Counted from the first letter of the stretch, positions 53,105 to 63,910 are shown. The stretch: 64,000 nucleotides of DNA from Polyangiaceae bacterium UTPRO1 (GCA_002050235.1 MWST01000011.1:50905-114904); one strand, 5' to 3'. The notes: generated by a model not told the origin, from the sequence alone. Numbers and translations: made by a program.

Positions 53105-54061
53105 CTAGCGAGCGCACCGGAACCCGAGGCCGTTGTCCGCAGCCGACGGGTTGAAGCCGCCAAACACCGTGAAGACCCCGGCGAGCGTGCCGTAGCCCCA
53201 GAACCCGCCGCGGATCAACGCGCCCGGAATGTTGGCAGAGGTGCCAGGCCCGCTCGGCGTGCCGGCGCCGCCGAAGCAACTGTAGTCACCGCCCGGGAGC
53301 CCCGTCTGCGTCGTCCAGTCGGTGCAGTTGTTCCTCGGATCCGCCCAGTCCGCCACCCACTCGCCCACGTTCCCGATCATGTCGAACACTCCCCAGCTCG
53401 ACTTGCAGCTCGTTCGGCTCCCCGTGTTCGACGGTCCTCCCGAGCTCGTGTTGCAGTCGTTCGGCCCGGGCAACGCCCCTGGATCGGGCGTCCCCGCCGC
53501 CGCGCCCTGCCACTCCCGGCTCGTCAAGAGCCGCTTCCCCGCCGCCAGGCACGCCTGGTCGGCCTGGAACCAGTCGAGGCAGGCGCTCGGGGCCACGCCG
53601 GGGATCGAGACCGCGTAGACGCCCGGCGCCGGCGGACTCGATCCCAGCACCGGCGTCCACTGCCCGCCCTTCGGGAAATTCGCCGGCAGGCTCGGGCTGC
53701 ACGACGGCGACGGGCTCAACTGCGTCGCCCCGGCCGCCGTCAGGTCGGCGAGGGTCACCGTCCCCGCCCGCACCTTCCCCACCAGCGCCGTGTTGCCGGG
53801 CGGAATCTGCCACACGCTCGCCTCGTACGTGTCCACGCAGGTCGTGCCGACCAGCACCGCATCGGGGGGACACGTGGTGAGCGGACCCCCCACGCCAAAC
53901 TGCGCCAGGTCGAGCACCTTCTCTCGCTTCTTGCACCCGGCCAGCCGTACGTACACCGCGCCCGACTTCTTCTGGCAGAGGACCGCGGCCGCCTGCACGC
54001 TCGCGGCGGCGAGCAGGACCGCCGTGGCGGCACCGAGCAGACGCAGGGCGATGGATCGCAT
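53105..54061 (-). CDS. Secreted SUMF1/formylglycine-generating-enzyme-fold protein
   Basis: A signal peptide (LRLLGAATAVLLAAASVQAA) precedes a SUMF1 (FGE-sulfatase) domain of about 260 residues. Its motifs are TCVDTYEASVW, AGKRLLTSREWQGAA, GVFDMIGNVGEWVADW and the end GLGFRCAR. The family includes formylglycine-generating enzymes and many non-catalytic or sulfoxide-synthase-like members. No sulfatase gene is nearby, so true FGE activity is doubtful. Numerous Cys suggest disulfides in an exported protein. The length is near complete at 318. Confidence 0.85.
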   Translation of the reverse strand: MRSIALRLLGAATAVLLAAASVQAAAVLCQKKSGAVYVRLAGCKKREKVLDLAQFGVGGPLTTCPPDAVLVGTTCVDTYEASVWQIPPGNTALVGKVRAGTVTLADLTAAGATQLSPSPSCSPSLPANFPKGGQWTPVLGSSPPAPGVYAVSIPGVAPSACLDWFQADQACLAAGKRLLTSREWQGAAAGTPDPGALPGPNDCNTSSGGPSNTGSRTSCKSSWGVFDMIGNVGEWVADWADPRNNCTDWTTQTGLPGGDYSCFGGAGTPSGPGTSANIPGALIRGGFWGYGTLAGVFTVFGGFNPSAADNGLGFRCAR

Positions 54062-54281
54062 GGTTCGACCTCCTTGCAGCAGCGACGGGTGAAGGCCCTA
54101 ACACACCGCGAACTGGGAGTGAAAGATGTCGCCGTCCTCGATCACGTAGTCCTTAGAAAGCGTTCGACTCCTCGGCGGTGCACGTTGGGCCGTGCGCCTT
54201 CGCCGTGCGAGCGTAAGGACGTGCAGGCTGGGTCGGAAAAGCTCACACCCGGTCGGTCAAGTCGGCACACCCAGTCGAAGC

Positions 54282-54500
54282 TTAGCGGGCCGCTCCGACC
54301 TCTACATTGACAGAGTCGAAGCGGGCGTCTCCCGGACGGTACGACAGCAATTCGATGCCGATCGGCTCGCCTGTGGTTTCGTCCTTGATCAGGACGATGC
54401 CGTCGTCGAGCTCCGTGCATATCTGCGTGGGCCGGGGTTCTTGCCAGAACACCGTGAGCAGCTCGCGCTCGGGTTCGTACATCACCTTCACTCGGGCCAT
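54282..54500 (-). CDS. DUF2283-family small protein, probable antitoxin
   Basis: The 72 residues have the DUF2283 layout: MARVKVMYEPERELLTVFW, then DDGIVLIKDETTGEPIGIEL and LSYRPGD. DUF2283 proteins commonly accompany toxin-like nuclease genes. It overlaps the 3' end of the upstream gene by 19 bases, so the two are translationally linked, with the putative toxin first. Confidence 0.72.
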   Translation of the reverse strand: MARVKVMYEPERELLTVFWQEPRPTQICTELDDGIVLIKDETTGEPIGIELLSYRPGDARFDSVNVEVGAAR

Positions 54501-54817
54501 AGCCGTTCTCCCTCCTTGATCGCGTCGGTTCGATAGGCCGTGACGAGAAAGCCTCTGTCCCCGGCGTGTTTCGCGGCCGCCACGACCCAGCGATGTCGAG
54601 ATCCGTCGGAACGGTAGAACAGCAGGATGGCCGGATCGCGGCCGCTCCGTCGTATCTCATCCGGCTCCCGTAAGGCCGCCTGGACGTCGAGAAGACGGTC
54701 GGCAAGGTCGGGATGCTTGCCGACGATCGTGTCCCAATATCGGGCGCTGACTTGCACCGAGAACCCGAGGGGCGACGCGATTGCAAAGAGATCTCGTGGG
54801 GCATCGCCGGTCGACAT
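54488..54817 (-). CDS. Probable toxin (PBECR/DUF4258-like small RNase-fold protein)
   Basis: The 109-residue protein contains SARYWDTIVGKHPDLADRLL, QAALREPDEIRRSGRDPAI and LLFYRSDGSRHRWVVAAAKH. This H-P-x-L ... P-D-x-I-x-x-S-x-x-D ... Y-R pattern is typical of PBECR/BECR-like nuclease toxins linked to DUF2283. Catalytic identity is not proven by eye. The pair is intact and located among mobile-element debris, typical of plasmid or island stabilisation modules. Confidence 0.65.
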   Translation of the reverse strand: MSTGDAPRDLFAIASPLGFSVQVSARYWDTIVGKHPDLADRLLDVQAALREPDEIRRSGRDPAILLFYRSDGSRHRWVVAAAKHAGDRGFLVTAYRTDAIKEGERLWPE

Positions 54818-54946
54818 GAAATGTGGTCACCGTAGCACGGGTCCGGAGCCGCGGACACCAAGAAGCCTCTACTCGTAGGGATCGACCGACTGTGGCGCGT
54901 GCGCTCACGATGACGGATCGTCGCGAGCACTTCGACCGCGGGCGTC

Positions 54947-56050
54947 CGTGCCTACCGCCCGCGCGCCGCCAAGCACACCGTACTGTACCGGGTCATGCGG
55001 ATGCATCTCGTGACCTTCCTGCGGGCGGCCGAAGAAGGCGGCGGCGTTCCGGCGTTCGTCGAGCGCGAATTCCAACAGCTCATCACGTGCGGCGTCTGGG
55101 CCCGAGGTTTTTCACGCTTCCGCTGCGACGCCTGTCACACCGAGCGGCTCGTCCCGTTCTCGCGCGAGGCCCGCGCGGTGTGTCCCAGTTGCGGCGGGCG
55201 TCGGATGGCCGAGCGGGCGGCGCACCTCGCCGATCATGTGCTTCCCGCCGTGCCCATCCGCTAGTGGGTTCTCAGCCTGGCGCTCCGCCTGCGCTATGTG
55301 CTCGCCTTCGATCCCACGCTCTGCCGGAAGGTACCCGCCGTCCACGTCCGCGCGCTCCGCGGCTTCTATCGGCGCCGTGCCCGCCGCGAGCGTCACCGGA
55401 CGGAGCCTCCTCGGCGCGTCATCCGGGATGCGCGTCGGGCGGGTCAGGCGCACGACGGCCGTCCCGCCCGCCAAGGCTGCGTCACCCTGGCACGCACGCG
55501 CCGCGGGGTTCGATCTCCACCGTGGCCGCACCGTGCGCGCCGAGGACCGCGGTGTCCTCGAAAAACTCTGCCACTATCTCCTTCGTCCGCCGCTGGCCCA
55601 GGAGCGCGTCGAGCTCCTGCCCGACGCGCGCGTCGGCCTCACCCGCGCGCGTCCCTGGGCCGACGGCACGCGCGCCCTCGGCTGATGTACCACGGCACTC
55701 TCGGCGCTCGGGTGCGGCATCGCGCCGCCGCCATCGCACCGGCGGTCCCGCTGGAGCCCATGCAGCCGACTCCGGCACCGCCTCTCTCTCCGGCGACGGC
55801 CGCCACGCCACCGAGCCGGCCGTCACGCCGCGGATGGCTTCGGGCCGACTTGATGCGCCGCGTCTTCGAGATCGACGTCCTTGCTTGCGAATGCGGCGCC
55901 CGGCTCCGCTTCGTGGCCACCCTCGAAGACCCGCCCGTCGTCCAGCGCATCCTGCGGCACCTCGGTCTCTCGACCGACACCCCGGTCCCCGCTTCGGCTC
56001 GCCCACCACCCGCGGTCGGGGACGACCTGGCGTTCGCGCTTCCTGCGTAG
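54947..56050 (+). pseudogene. IS91-family-like transposase, decayed (copy 2)
   Basis: The zinc-binding N-terminus is intact in one frame (VLYRVMRMHLVTFLRAAEEG, CGVWARGFSRFRCDAC, VCPSCGGRRMAERAAHLADH). A TAG then replaces a Gln before WVLSLALRLRYVLAFDPTLC. The body continues in another frame (GFDLHRGRTVRAEDRGVLEK, YLLRPPLAQERVELLPDARV), loses sequence, and resumes at MYHGTLGARV, FEIDVLACECGARLRFVATL and DPPVVQRILRHLGL. Several frameshifts and a deletion make it dead. The Y2-type rolling-circle family matches. Confidence 0.85.
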
Positions 56051-56220
56051 CACTCGCCCGCGCGTCTGCGTGCCCTTTGAGTCCATTCGATATCGTTTCA
56101 AGGCGATCAATGTCGCGGTGCGGCTTGATGGAGCCGCTCGCACTATGCGACGTACCCCGGCACCGCGTCGGCGCGGCAGGACGTCCCGCTTACCGGTGGG
56201 TCGGGCCGCTACTCCGCCCC

Positions 56221-56312
56221 GTCGCTAGGAATAGGACGAACTTTCGGGAAGGGGCAAAGGTCCGATAATCTCCGATTCTGTCGACTCGGCGCTAAGCGTT
56301 CCTGCCGACTTC
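56221..56312 (+). repeat. Accessory-region repeat, copy C
   Basis: GTCGCTAGGAATAGGACGAA, CTTTCGGGAAGGGGC, AGGTCCGATAATC and GGCGCTAAGCGTTCC, TGCCGACTTC. Its first 30 bases are identical to copy E. It begins shortly after the IS91-like remnant and ends exactly where the DUF5655 fragment begins. Confidence 0.85.
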
Positions 56313-56446
56313 AGCTGGGTTAAACCGATGAGAGCCATATCGATCTGCACGATCGAGTAGTGGGACATCGAAAGGAAGTGGCATCCTCAGTATGATCACT
56401 GCGCAGTGATCATCGCTGAAGACATTACAAGCCGATTCCTAAACGT
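56312..56446 (+). pseudogene. Decayed second copy of the DUF5655 gene (internal fragment)
   Basis: The 135 bases align by eye with 57572-57706. After one frameshift they read QLG-TDE-SHI, then WDIER-K-W-HPQYD, AVIIAEDITSRFLNV, matching QLGKTDEAHI...WDIERKRYPQYD...AVIVAEDITSRFLNV in the intact gene. An in-frame TAG (IE*WDIE) confirms decay. Only the nuclease-like core is left, fused to repeat C on one side and to the start of the next gene on the other. Confidence 0.8.
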
Positions 56447-56449
56447 AAG

Positions 56450-57202
56450 ATGAGGATGAATAACAGTACGCGGACCATCTTTAAGCTGTTTTTCGAGCGC
56501 GATTTGCACCTGTTGAAAAATTCTATCTGCGAGCAGTGCGACGCGCAGATCCGGCATCCTTTGCTCCCATGGCTGGTTGGCGAGAAATTTTCGGAGAGTG
56601 CCGAACGCATTTTGTTTGTTGGCAAGCCACATCGCGGCACTCCGGGCGAAATACTGCCTTCCGGAATGCTTGATCCTACGGATATGGTTGCAAATAAGCT
56701 GTGGGATATTAGTTGGCCCTATTGGAGTTATACGAGAGAGATTGCCAAAAATTTGTATGGCGATAACGCCCCTGACTTTATAGCTTTTACGAACTTGATC
56801 AAATGTACAAACGTAGGCGCCGATGATGGAGAGTCGACTTCGACAGACAAAACGACTAGGCGAATGGCCGAATGCTGTGTTCTTAAGTTGGGGGTGATCT
56901 GGAAAGAAATCGAGCGTCTTGAGGCCAGAACGATCATTTTCTACACCTACGGGCTGTTCCGAGAGATGCTTCAAGATATTCCGGTAGCGAGAAAAGAAAC
57001 GATTCGAGAGACAACCCGACCAGGTTTGCACTGCGGACGAAAACCGCTCGGGTGGTGGGAACGTAGCTGCGAAACGGCTTGGACCGACAATTTTCGTGTG
57101 CTGGTGGTCGGGCATCCTGAGCGCATGCATCGCGCGGAGTTCGTAAAGCTGATCACCAATTGGATCCGGACCGACCCTTTATCTCAGAGCGCGCGCCAAT
57201 AG
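56450..57202 (+). CDS. AT-rich gene, possible uracil-DNA-glycosylase-fold protein
   Basis: The 250-residue protein is intact and of much lower GC than the neighbourhood. RILFVGKPHRGTPGEILPSG near residue 50, FIAFTNLIKC in the middle and FRVLVVGHPERMHR near the end have the placement of the G-x-(D/N)-P-G, core strand and H-P motifs of UDG-superfamily proteins. Similarity is faint and the catalytic residues are not certain. Five Cys are present. The start (ATG 56450 or 56456) directly abuts the DUF5655 fragment, so its native upstream region has been lost. I offer the fold only as a hypothesis. Confidence 0.6.
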   Translation: MRMNNSTRTIFKLFFERDLHLLKNSICEQCDAQIRHPLLPWLVGEKFSESAERILFVGKPHRGTPGEILPSGMLDPTDMVANKLWDISWPYWSYTREIAKNLYGDNAPDFIAFTNLIKCTNVGADDGESTSTDKTTRRMAECCVLKLGVIWKEIERLEARTIIFYTYGLFREMLQDIPVARKETIRETTRPGLHCGRKPLGWWERSCETAWTDNFRVLVVGHPERMHRAEFVKLITNWIRTDPLSQSARQ

Positions 57203-57237
57203 ACGGCATACCCTTTGGGTTTTGCGTTGAATGGGTA

Positions 57238-57275
57238 GTTCTGGCGGCGCTAATCGTTCCTGCCGACTTCGGCTC
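57238..57275 (+). repeat. Accessory-region repeat, copy D (right half only)
   Basis: CTGGCGGCGCTAATCGTTCC plus TGCCGACTTCGGCTCCG matches the right end of copies A and C. The left half is missing. It lies about 80 bases before the DUF5655 gene start. Confidence 0.7.
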
Positions 57276-57352
57276 CGTTGCGCACCACGGACACCCCTAC
57301 CCACGGCCGTAGAATTCGAAGTCATGCGGCTAGATGCCCGACGGAGAATAAC

Positions 57353-58225
57353 TTGACCCCGTTGAAGTACGCGAAGCCGGAGCGCCTCTGGTTGAAGAAT
57401 CATCCCGAACTGGACGAGCGCTGGCTCCAGGATCGTATCGGCGAGGACCCGTCGCTTCTTGGTCTCGGAGACCTCGTCTTAAAAGATCGAGAAAGACCGC
57501 AGCCCCGGGCCGGGCGCCTTGATCTTCTTTTCCAAGACGCGGAAGCGAGCAGGCGCTACGAGGTCGAAGTACAGCTGGGTAAGACGGACGAAGCACACAT
57601 TATCCGCACCATTGAGTACTGGGATATTGAGCGGAAACGGTATCCCCAGTACGACCACACGGCGGTGATCGTGGCCGAGGACATCACTAGCCGCTTTCTG
57701 AACGTCATCGGCCTTTTCAACGGATTCATTCCACTCGTCGCCATCCAGATGAGCGCGATCAGGCTTGACGATTCAGTGAGCCTCATCTGTTCGAAGGTAC
57801 TTGACGAGATGCGGCTCGGTCTTGTGGGCGAAGATGAGGAAGTACAGGCCGTGACCGACCGGTCCTACTGGGAGGCCCGCGCGAGTAAGCACACTCTGGC
57901 GATGGCGGATGAGATGCTTGAGGTGGTTCGTGCTCTCGATCCTGACCTCGAACTCAAGTACAACAAGTTCTACATCGGCCTTGCCAAGGGTGGTCAGCCG
58001 AACAACTTCGTCATCTTCCGCCCGAAGAAGGACTGGCTTCGGCTGGAAGTACGCCTGGACCGTTCCGATGAGACACAGGCGCAGCTTGACGGGTCCGGTC
58101 TCGACGTCATGGATTACGACTCTCGGTGGGGACGCTACAGAATCCGTCTGGCCAAGGGTGACACGTCAAAACACCGGGACGTTCTGGCGGCGTTGATGAC
58201 GAAGGCATTCGGTGGCACCGCATAA
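57353..58225 (+). CDS. NucS/DUF91-like nuclease-fold protein with C-terminal DUF5655-type domain
   Basis: The 290-residue protein starts at TTG 57353 after CGGAGAATAAC. Residues about 50-95 (DLVLKDRERPQPRAGRLDLL, then YEVEVQLGKTDEAHI) carry the D...E-x-E/Q pattern of a PD-(D/E)xK nuclease core. The string TIEYWDIERKRYPQYDH is typical of NucS/DUF91-type nuclease-like proteins. The C-terminal 110 residues (KYNKFYIGLAKGGQPNNFVI, LRLEVRLD, GRYRIRLAKGD) fit DUF5655. Its stop codon runs into an attC-like site, so it is probably an integron cassette gene. A DNA-defence or repair role is inferred. Confidence 0.82.
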   Translation: MTPLKYAKPERLWLKNHPELDERWLQDRIGEDPSLLGLGDLVLKDRERPQPRAGRLDLLFQDAEASRRYEVEVQLGKTDEAHIIRTIEYWDIERKRYPQYDHTAVIVAEDITSRFLNVIGLFNGFIPLVAIQMSAIRLDDSVSLICSKVLDEMRLGLVGEDEEVQAVTDRSYWEARASKHTLAMADEMLEVVRALDPDLELKYNKFYIGLAKGGQPNNFVIFRPKKDWLRLEVRLDRSDETQAQLDGSGLDVMDYDSRWGRYRIRLAKGDTSKHRDVLAALMTKAFGGTA

Positions 58226-58283
58226 CAACCGGTTGCAGTGGACGGTCTGCCACGCGACCCGTCGCTGAACCGGAGCGTTAGGA
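58220..58283 (+). other. Integron attC-like recombination site
   Basis: An R''-like GCATAAC (58220-58226), an L'' CCGGTTG (58229-58235), a central palindrome GCGAC-CC-GTCGC (58254-58265), an L' GAACCGG (58267-58273) and an R' GTTAGGA (58277-58283) are arranged as in attC sites. The R boxes each deviate by one base from RYYYAAC / GTTRRRY. The gene stop codon lies within the first box, as in many cassettes. Confidence 0.6.
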
Positions 58284-58520
58284 GGCTGCTGAAAAGCTCA
58301 CTCCGTGGTCCGAGTCTGGCGTTGAAGTGAGCGCCCCAGCCAACGAGCGGCGATGCGCGGCGAAGAGAGCCATCAGAGTTCGGCGGTCAGCTACGTTTTC
58401 GTGGAAGATCGCATTCCGGCGGATCACCCGCTGCGGGCGATCCGGCGAATGACGAACGAAGGACTGAAGCGCATGGGCCCGGCCTTCGACGAGCTTTACT
58501 CGTGGACCAGCCGGCCGTCG
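58281..58520 (+). mobile_element. IS5-like element: left end and transposase N-terminus
   Basis: GGAGGCTGCTGAAAAGCTC (58281-58299) resembles an IS5/IS1182-type terminal inverted repeat. ATG 58353 begins a transposase N-terminus (VSYVFVEDRIPADHPLRAIR, LKRMGPAFDELYS). The gene is cut at RPS, exactly where repeat copy E begins. The element appears to have inserted at the GTTA of the attC core. Confidence 0.72.
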
Positions 58521-58597
58521 CTAGGAATAGGACGAACTTTCGGGTAAGGGCGCAGGTCCGATAAGCGGCGACTCCGTTTACTGGGCGCTGATACTTC
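58517..58597 (+). repeat. Accessory-region repeat, copy E
   Basis: GTCGCTAGGAATAGGACGAA, CTTTCGGGTAAGGGCGCAGG, TCCGATAAGCGGCGACTCCG and TTTACTGGGCGCTGATAC. It separates the truncated IS5-like transposase from the stop codon of methylmalonyl-CoA mutase, touching both. Confidence 0.85.
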
Positions 58598-60747
<2,150 letters not shown>

Positions 60748-60780
60748 AGGGCGCCAAGATTGACCATCCGCTGCGGGCGT

Positions 60781-62892
60781 TCAACCGGCGCCGGTGCTGC
60801 CGCCGCGCGTGGTCGGCTGACCGGGCTGCTCGGGGCCGACGCGGTACGGCCGCATCATCTCGTTGTCTTCGTGCTCGATGATGTGGCAGTGCCAGACGAA
60901 CTGACCGGGGTGGTCGAAGCGCGCTCGTATGCGCGTGACCTGTCTGGGATAGGCGGTCACCGTATCCTTGAAGCCGGTCTCCCAGGCCGCCGGCGGTGTG
61001 ACGTCGCCGGTCGGCGTGAGCGGCAGGGCGAGATCCTCGCCCTCCTCGTCCTCGGCATCGGGCTCGAGCCTCTCGCGGTTCACGACGGCGAACGCCACCG
61101 CGTGCACGTGCATCGGATGTGCGTCCTCCGTCGTGTTGTAGAACTCCCAGACCTCGGTTGCACCGACCGCCGGATCCTCGGTCACCGGGTGCATCCATTC
61201 CAAATGTACGGGCCTGCCGTCCTTGCCGACCACGCCGAGGAGCGCCTGGAGCGGGCCGTCGACCTCGTTGTCGTTGGCGTCCGTACCGCTGCCGTTCTTC
61301 TCGATGAGGGCGAGCTTGCGCGTCACGGTGGCCTGCGGGAGGGCGGCGATCGCGGGGAGCACCAGGAACTCCGGCGGCGTGGTCGCATCCGCCGAGGTCG
61401 CCGCGACGATCCTGAACTGGAGGATCTGCCCGGTCGTGTCCGGGTCGGAAGGCGCGAAGTCCTCGCCGGGGGAACCGCCTGCGAACGGTTCCTCCGGTCC
61501 CAGGTTCCGCAGGACGTATTCGCCCTCGGCGACTGCGGTGAAGTCCACGATCACGTCGGCTCGTTCGGCGAGCCCCAGCGGGATCCGGTGGCCCGCCGCG
61601 GTGACATCGACCGGGGCGGCCAGGAAGCCGCCGTCGTTCCCGATCTGCCACACGCGGACGCCGCGGATACCGCTGAAGTCCAGGATCAGGAACCGCGACT
61701 GGCACCCGTTCAGGAAGCGGAACCGGTAGCGTCGCCGCTCGACCTCGAGGTACGGCCAGGTGTTGCCGTTGGCGATCAAGGTGTTGCCGAAGAACTCGGG
61801 GTTCCAGATCGGCGCGAAGCCCCCTTCTTCCGGAATGAACGGACCGGTGACGCCGTCGAAGAAGTCGCGCGCATCGGGATAGAAGAGGGACCCGTCCCTG
61901 TTGAAGGCGCGGTCCTGGATCGCGATCGGGATCTCGTAGTACGCGGTTGCGGCCGGGTCGTCGCCCTCCTGCGGCGCCGGGCCCGGGAGGACCGCCGGGG
62001 CGCCGCTGCGGCTGTCGCGTACCGCGGCGTCGCCGTCGGGGCCGCCGCGGACGAGGAAGAAGCCGGCGGGTCCGGCGTAGACGTTGAGGCGCGTTATCCC
62101 CAGCGCGTGGTCGTGGTACCAGATGGTCGAGGCGCGGTTGCCGTTCGGGTACTGGCAGATCGCGAAGCCCGGCCCCCACTCGACGCCGTGCGCTGCCGCC
62201 GCCTTCCGGGCGAAGAAGTCGTACCACGAGCCGACCGCGGCGTAGCCCGCGGGGATGTCGGTGGCGTCGGGGAGGAACCACGCTTCGGCGTAGCCGTCGC
62301 TCTCATCGCCGACGCCGACCGCGCCGTGGACGTGGACGACCATCGGCACCGGTCCGGTGTAGGGCTCGGGCGGGTCGTCGAAGATCGGGCGGGAGTCGCG
62401 GCCCGACTCGCCGCCGGCGGGATTCGCCCAGTGCAGCGTCGGGTCCACGGGCAGGAGGTGCGGAAGAGCCGTGCCGTCGTCGGCCTTGAGGTCGTTGATC
62501 CACTTGATCCGCGTCGGCACGCCCGCCGTGGCCTCGATCGTCAGCGACGGTGCGTTGTGCAGCAGCAGCGCCCCCTCGGCCATCGCGGTCACCGGACCGT
62601 AGCCCCACAGGAGGGTCTTCGGGTAGCCGGCGGGCAGCACCTGCTGCGCGAACTGTCGCAGCGAGATCTCGTAGTAGTCGATCGGACCGTTGGCGGTCTC
62701 GATTACCGCCGCTCGCGGCATCACCGGCGGGATGAGGAGCGGCGTCGTGAACTTCGGGATCGTCGCCGGATCGAGAGAGGCGGCCGTGGCAGCGGACGTC
62801 TTACCCGAGGTAGCGCACGCCGCCAGTGCGCCCGCGTATACCCACGAGCCCACCGTTGCGCTCCACTTGATGAACTCGCGCCGCGTCAGCAT
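60781..62892 (-). CDS. Tat-exported multicopper oxidase
   Basis: The CotA/bilirubin-oxidase-like laccase has a Tat/lipoprotein-like signal ([15 protein letters not shown]...LAAC). The copper motifs are [10 protein letters not shown] (HxHG), [30 protein letters not shown] and [16 protein letters not shown] with the T1 Cys-His-His and axial Met. Its 703 residues are long for the family, through inserts near 215-300. It would oxidise phenols, bilirubin, Mn(II) or Cu(I) in the periplasm. Start ATG 62892 is chosen at the twin-arginine signal. It lies just 33 bases beyond the mutase start, facing the same way. Confidence 0.92.
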   Translation of the reverse strand: MLTRREFIKWSATVGSWVYAGALAACATSGKTSAATAASLDPATIPKFTTPLLIPPVMPRAAVIETANGPIDYYEISLRQFAQQVLPAGYPKTLLWGYGPVTAMAEGALLLHNAPSLTIEATAGVPTRIKWINDLKADDGTALPHLLPVDPTLHWANPAGGESGRDSRPIFDDPPEPYTGPVPMVVHVHGAVGVGDESDGYAEAWFLPDATDIPAGYAAVGSWYDFFARKAAAAHGVEWGPGFAICQYPNGNRASTIWYHDHALGITRLNVYAGPAGFFLVRGGPDGDAAVRDSRSGAPAVLPGPAPQEGDDPAATAYYEIPIAIQDRAFNRDGSLFYPDARDFFDGVTGPFIPEEGGFAPIWNPEFFGNTLIANGNTWPYLEVERRRYRFRFLNGCQSRFLILDFSGIRGVRVWQIGNDGGFLAAPVDVTAAGHRIPLGLAERADVIVDFTAVAEGEYVLRNLGPEEPFAGGSPGEDFAPSDPDTTGQILQFRIVAATSADATTPPEFLVLPAIAALPQATVTRKLALIEKNGSGTDANDNEVDGPLQALLGVVGKDGRPVHLEWMHPVTEDPAVGATEVWEFYNTTEDAHPMHVHAVAFAVVNRERLEPDAEDEEGEDLALPLTPTGDVTPPAAWETGFKDTVTAYPRQVTRIRARFDHPGQFVWHCHIIEHEDNEMMRPYRVGPEQPGQPTTRGGSTGAG

Positions 62893-63163
62893 CGCCGATT
62901 CTCCGGCCGGGTGTCGCCGGCGACGGTCAGGGTCGCGGGAGGTTGGATGGTCGCATCGGTCGGATCGTCGGGAAGGGCGCATAGGCCGGGCCCCCTAGCG
63001 TTATTGAGAATGAGTGTCAATTTCCGCTGTAGTCGGCGCTGGGGGTGGGCACGCGTGTTCTTGCGCGCCGCAGCCTACGCTTGCGCCGGAAATTGCGGGC
63101 CGCGGGCGCGAAATCGTGCATGCGGACGCGATCGACGGCCGGGCATCGTCATTGCTGAGCGGC

Positions 63164-63796
63164 ATGCGCCTGCGTTCATGGTGGAGCGGCTGGGTGGGAC
63201 TCGTGCTCGTCGGCGTCGTTGCGACCGCGTCGCCAGCGGGCGCCGACAGTGTCAGCGCGGCGGGCGATGTCGTGCAATTCGTCCCGGCGCTGATGGGCCT
63301 TGGCCTCACCTATTGGTACGACGCCGACGCCGAGCGGCACGCCAGGGTCGAGGCGGAGACGACGCCCGCCACCGGCGACCGGAGCTTCGCCTACCGAGCG
63401 CTTCTCGGCCGCGATGCGACCGGCAGGCTGCAACTTCTCGAGTCGGGCGTGCTCACGGGTGCCGCGACGCTCCTCTTGAAGGCGACCGTCGACAAGAAGC
63501 GGCCGAATGGCCATGACCACTCGTTCCCCTCGGGACACACCGCCGATGCCGCGTTCGGGGCGATGTTTCTGCAGCGCCGGTATGGATGGTGGTACGGTGT
63601 TCCGGCGTTCGCGCTCACCGGGTTCGTCGCTTGGAGCCGTGTCGAGTCGCGCGAGCACTTCGCCGAAGATGTGATCGCCGGCGCCGGTATCGGCTTCGTG
63701 AGCAGCCTCATCTTCACGCGACCCTGGCACGGCGTCGAGATCGCCCCGACGGCGGGAGGAGGCACGTACGGCGTGGCGCTGCGCGCGAGCTGGTGA
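63164..63796 (+). CDS. PAP2-family phosphatase
   Basis: The three phosphatase motifs are KATVDKKRPNG (KxxxxxxRP), SFPSGHTADA (PSGH) and SRVESREHFAEDVIAGAGIG (SRxxxxxHxxxD). A signal or first transmembrane helix lies at 9-28 (GWVGLVLVGVVATASPAGA). ATG 63164 gives 210 residues; an earlier in-frame start (63014) gives unlike sequence. It dephosphorylates lipid phosphates such as phosphatidate or undecaprenyl pyrophosphate at the membrane outer face. Substrate is not assigned. Confidence 0.9.
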   Translation: MRLRSWWSGWVGLVLVGVVATASPAGADSVSAAGDVVQFVPALMGLGLTYWYDADAERHARVEAETTPATGDRSFAYRALLGRDATGRLQLLESGVLTGAATLLLKATVDKKRPNGHDHSFPSGHTADAAFGAMFLQRRYGWWYGVPAFALTGFVAWSRVESREHFAEDVIAGAGIGFVSSLIFTRPWHGVEIAPTAGGGTYGVALRASW

Positions 63797-63882
63797 CCTC
63801 GCTCGCCCGTACGACGGCGGGCTGCCGGACGCGCAAGCGGGCCTTGCGTGCCCGGCGCGGACGGCGGTCGCTGGTTCCGCCT

Positions 63883-63908
63883 CCCGGCGGCGTGGCGGCG
63901 CCGCCGGG
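63883..63908. terminator. Hairpin between convergent genes
   Basis: CCCGGCGGC (63883-63891) and GCCGCCGGG (63900-63908) pair around eight bases. It is suited to terminate both the PAP2 gene and the minus-strand gene that ends at 63911. Confidence 0.6.
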
Positions 63909-63910
63909 CG

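Noticed and set aside
53105..54061. SUMF1 protein as a true sulfatase activator
   Set aside because: No sulfatase gene is nearby and the catalytic cysteine pair of formylglycine-generating enzymes could not be assigned with confidence.
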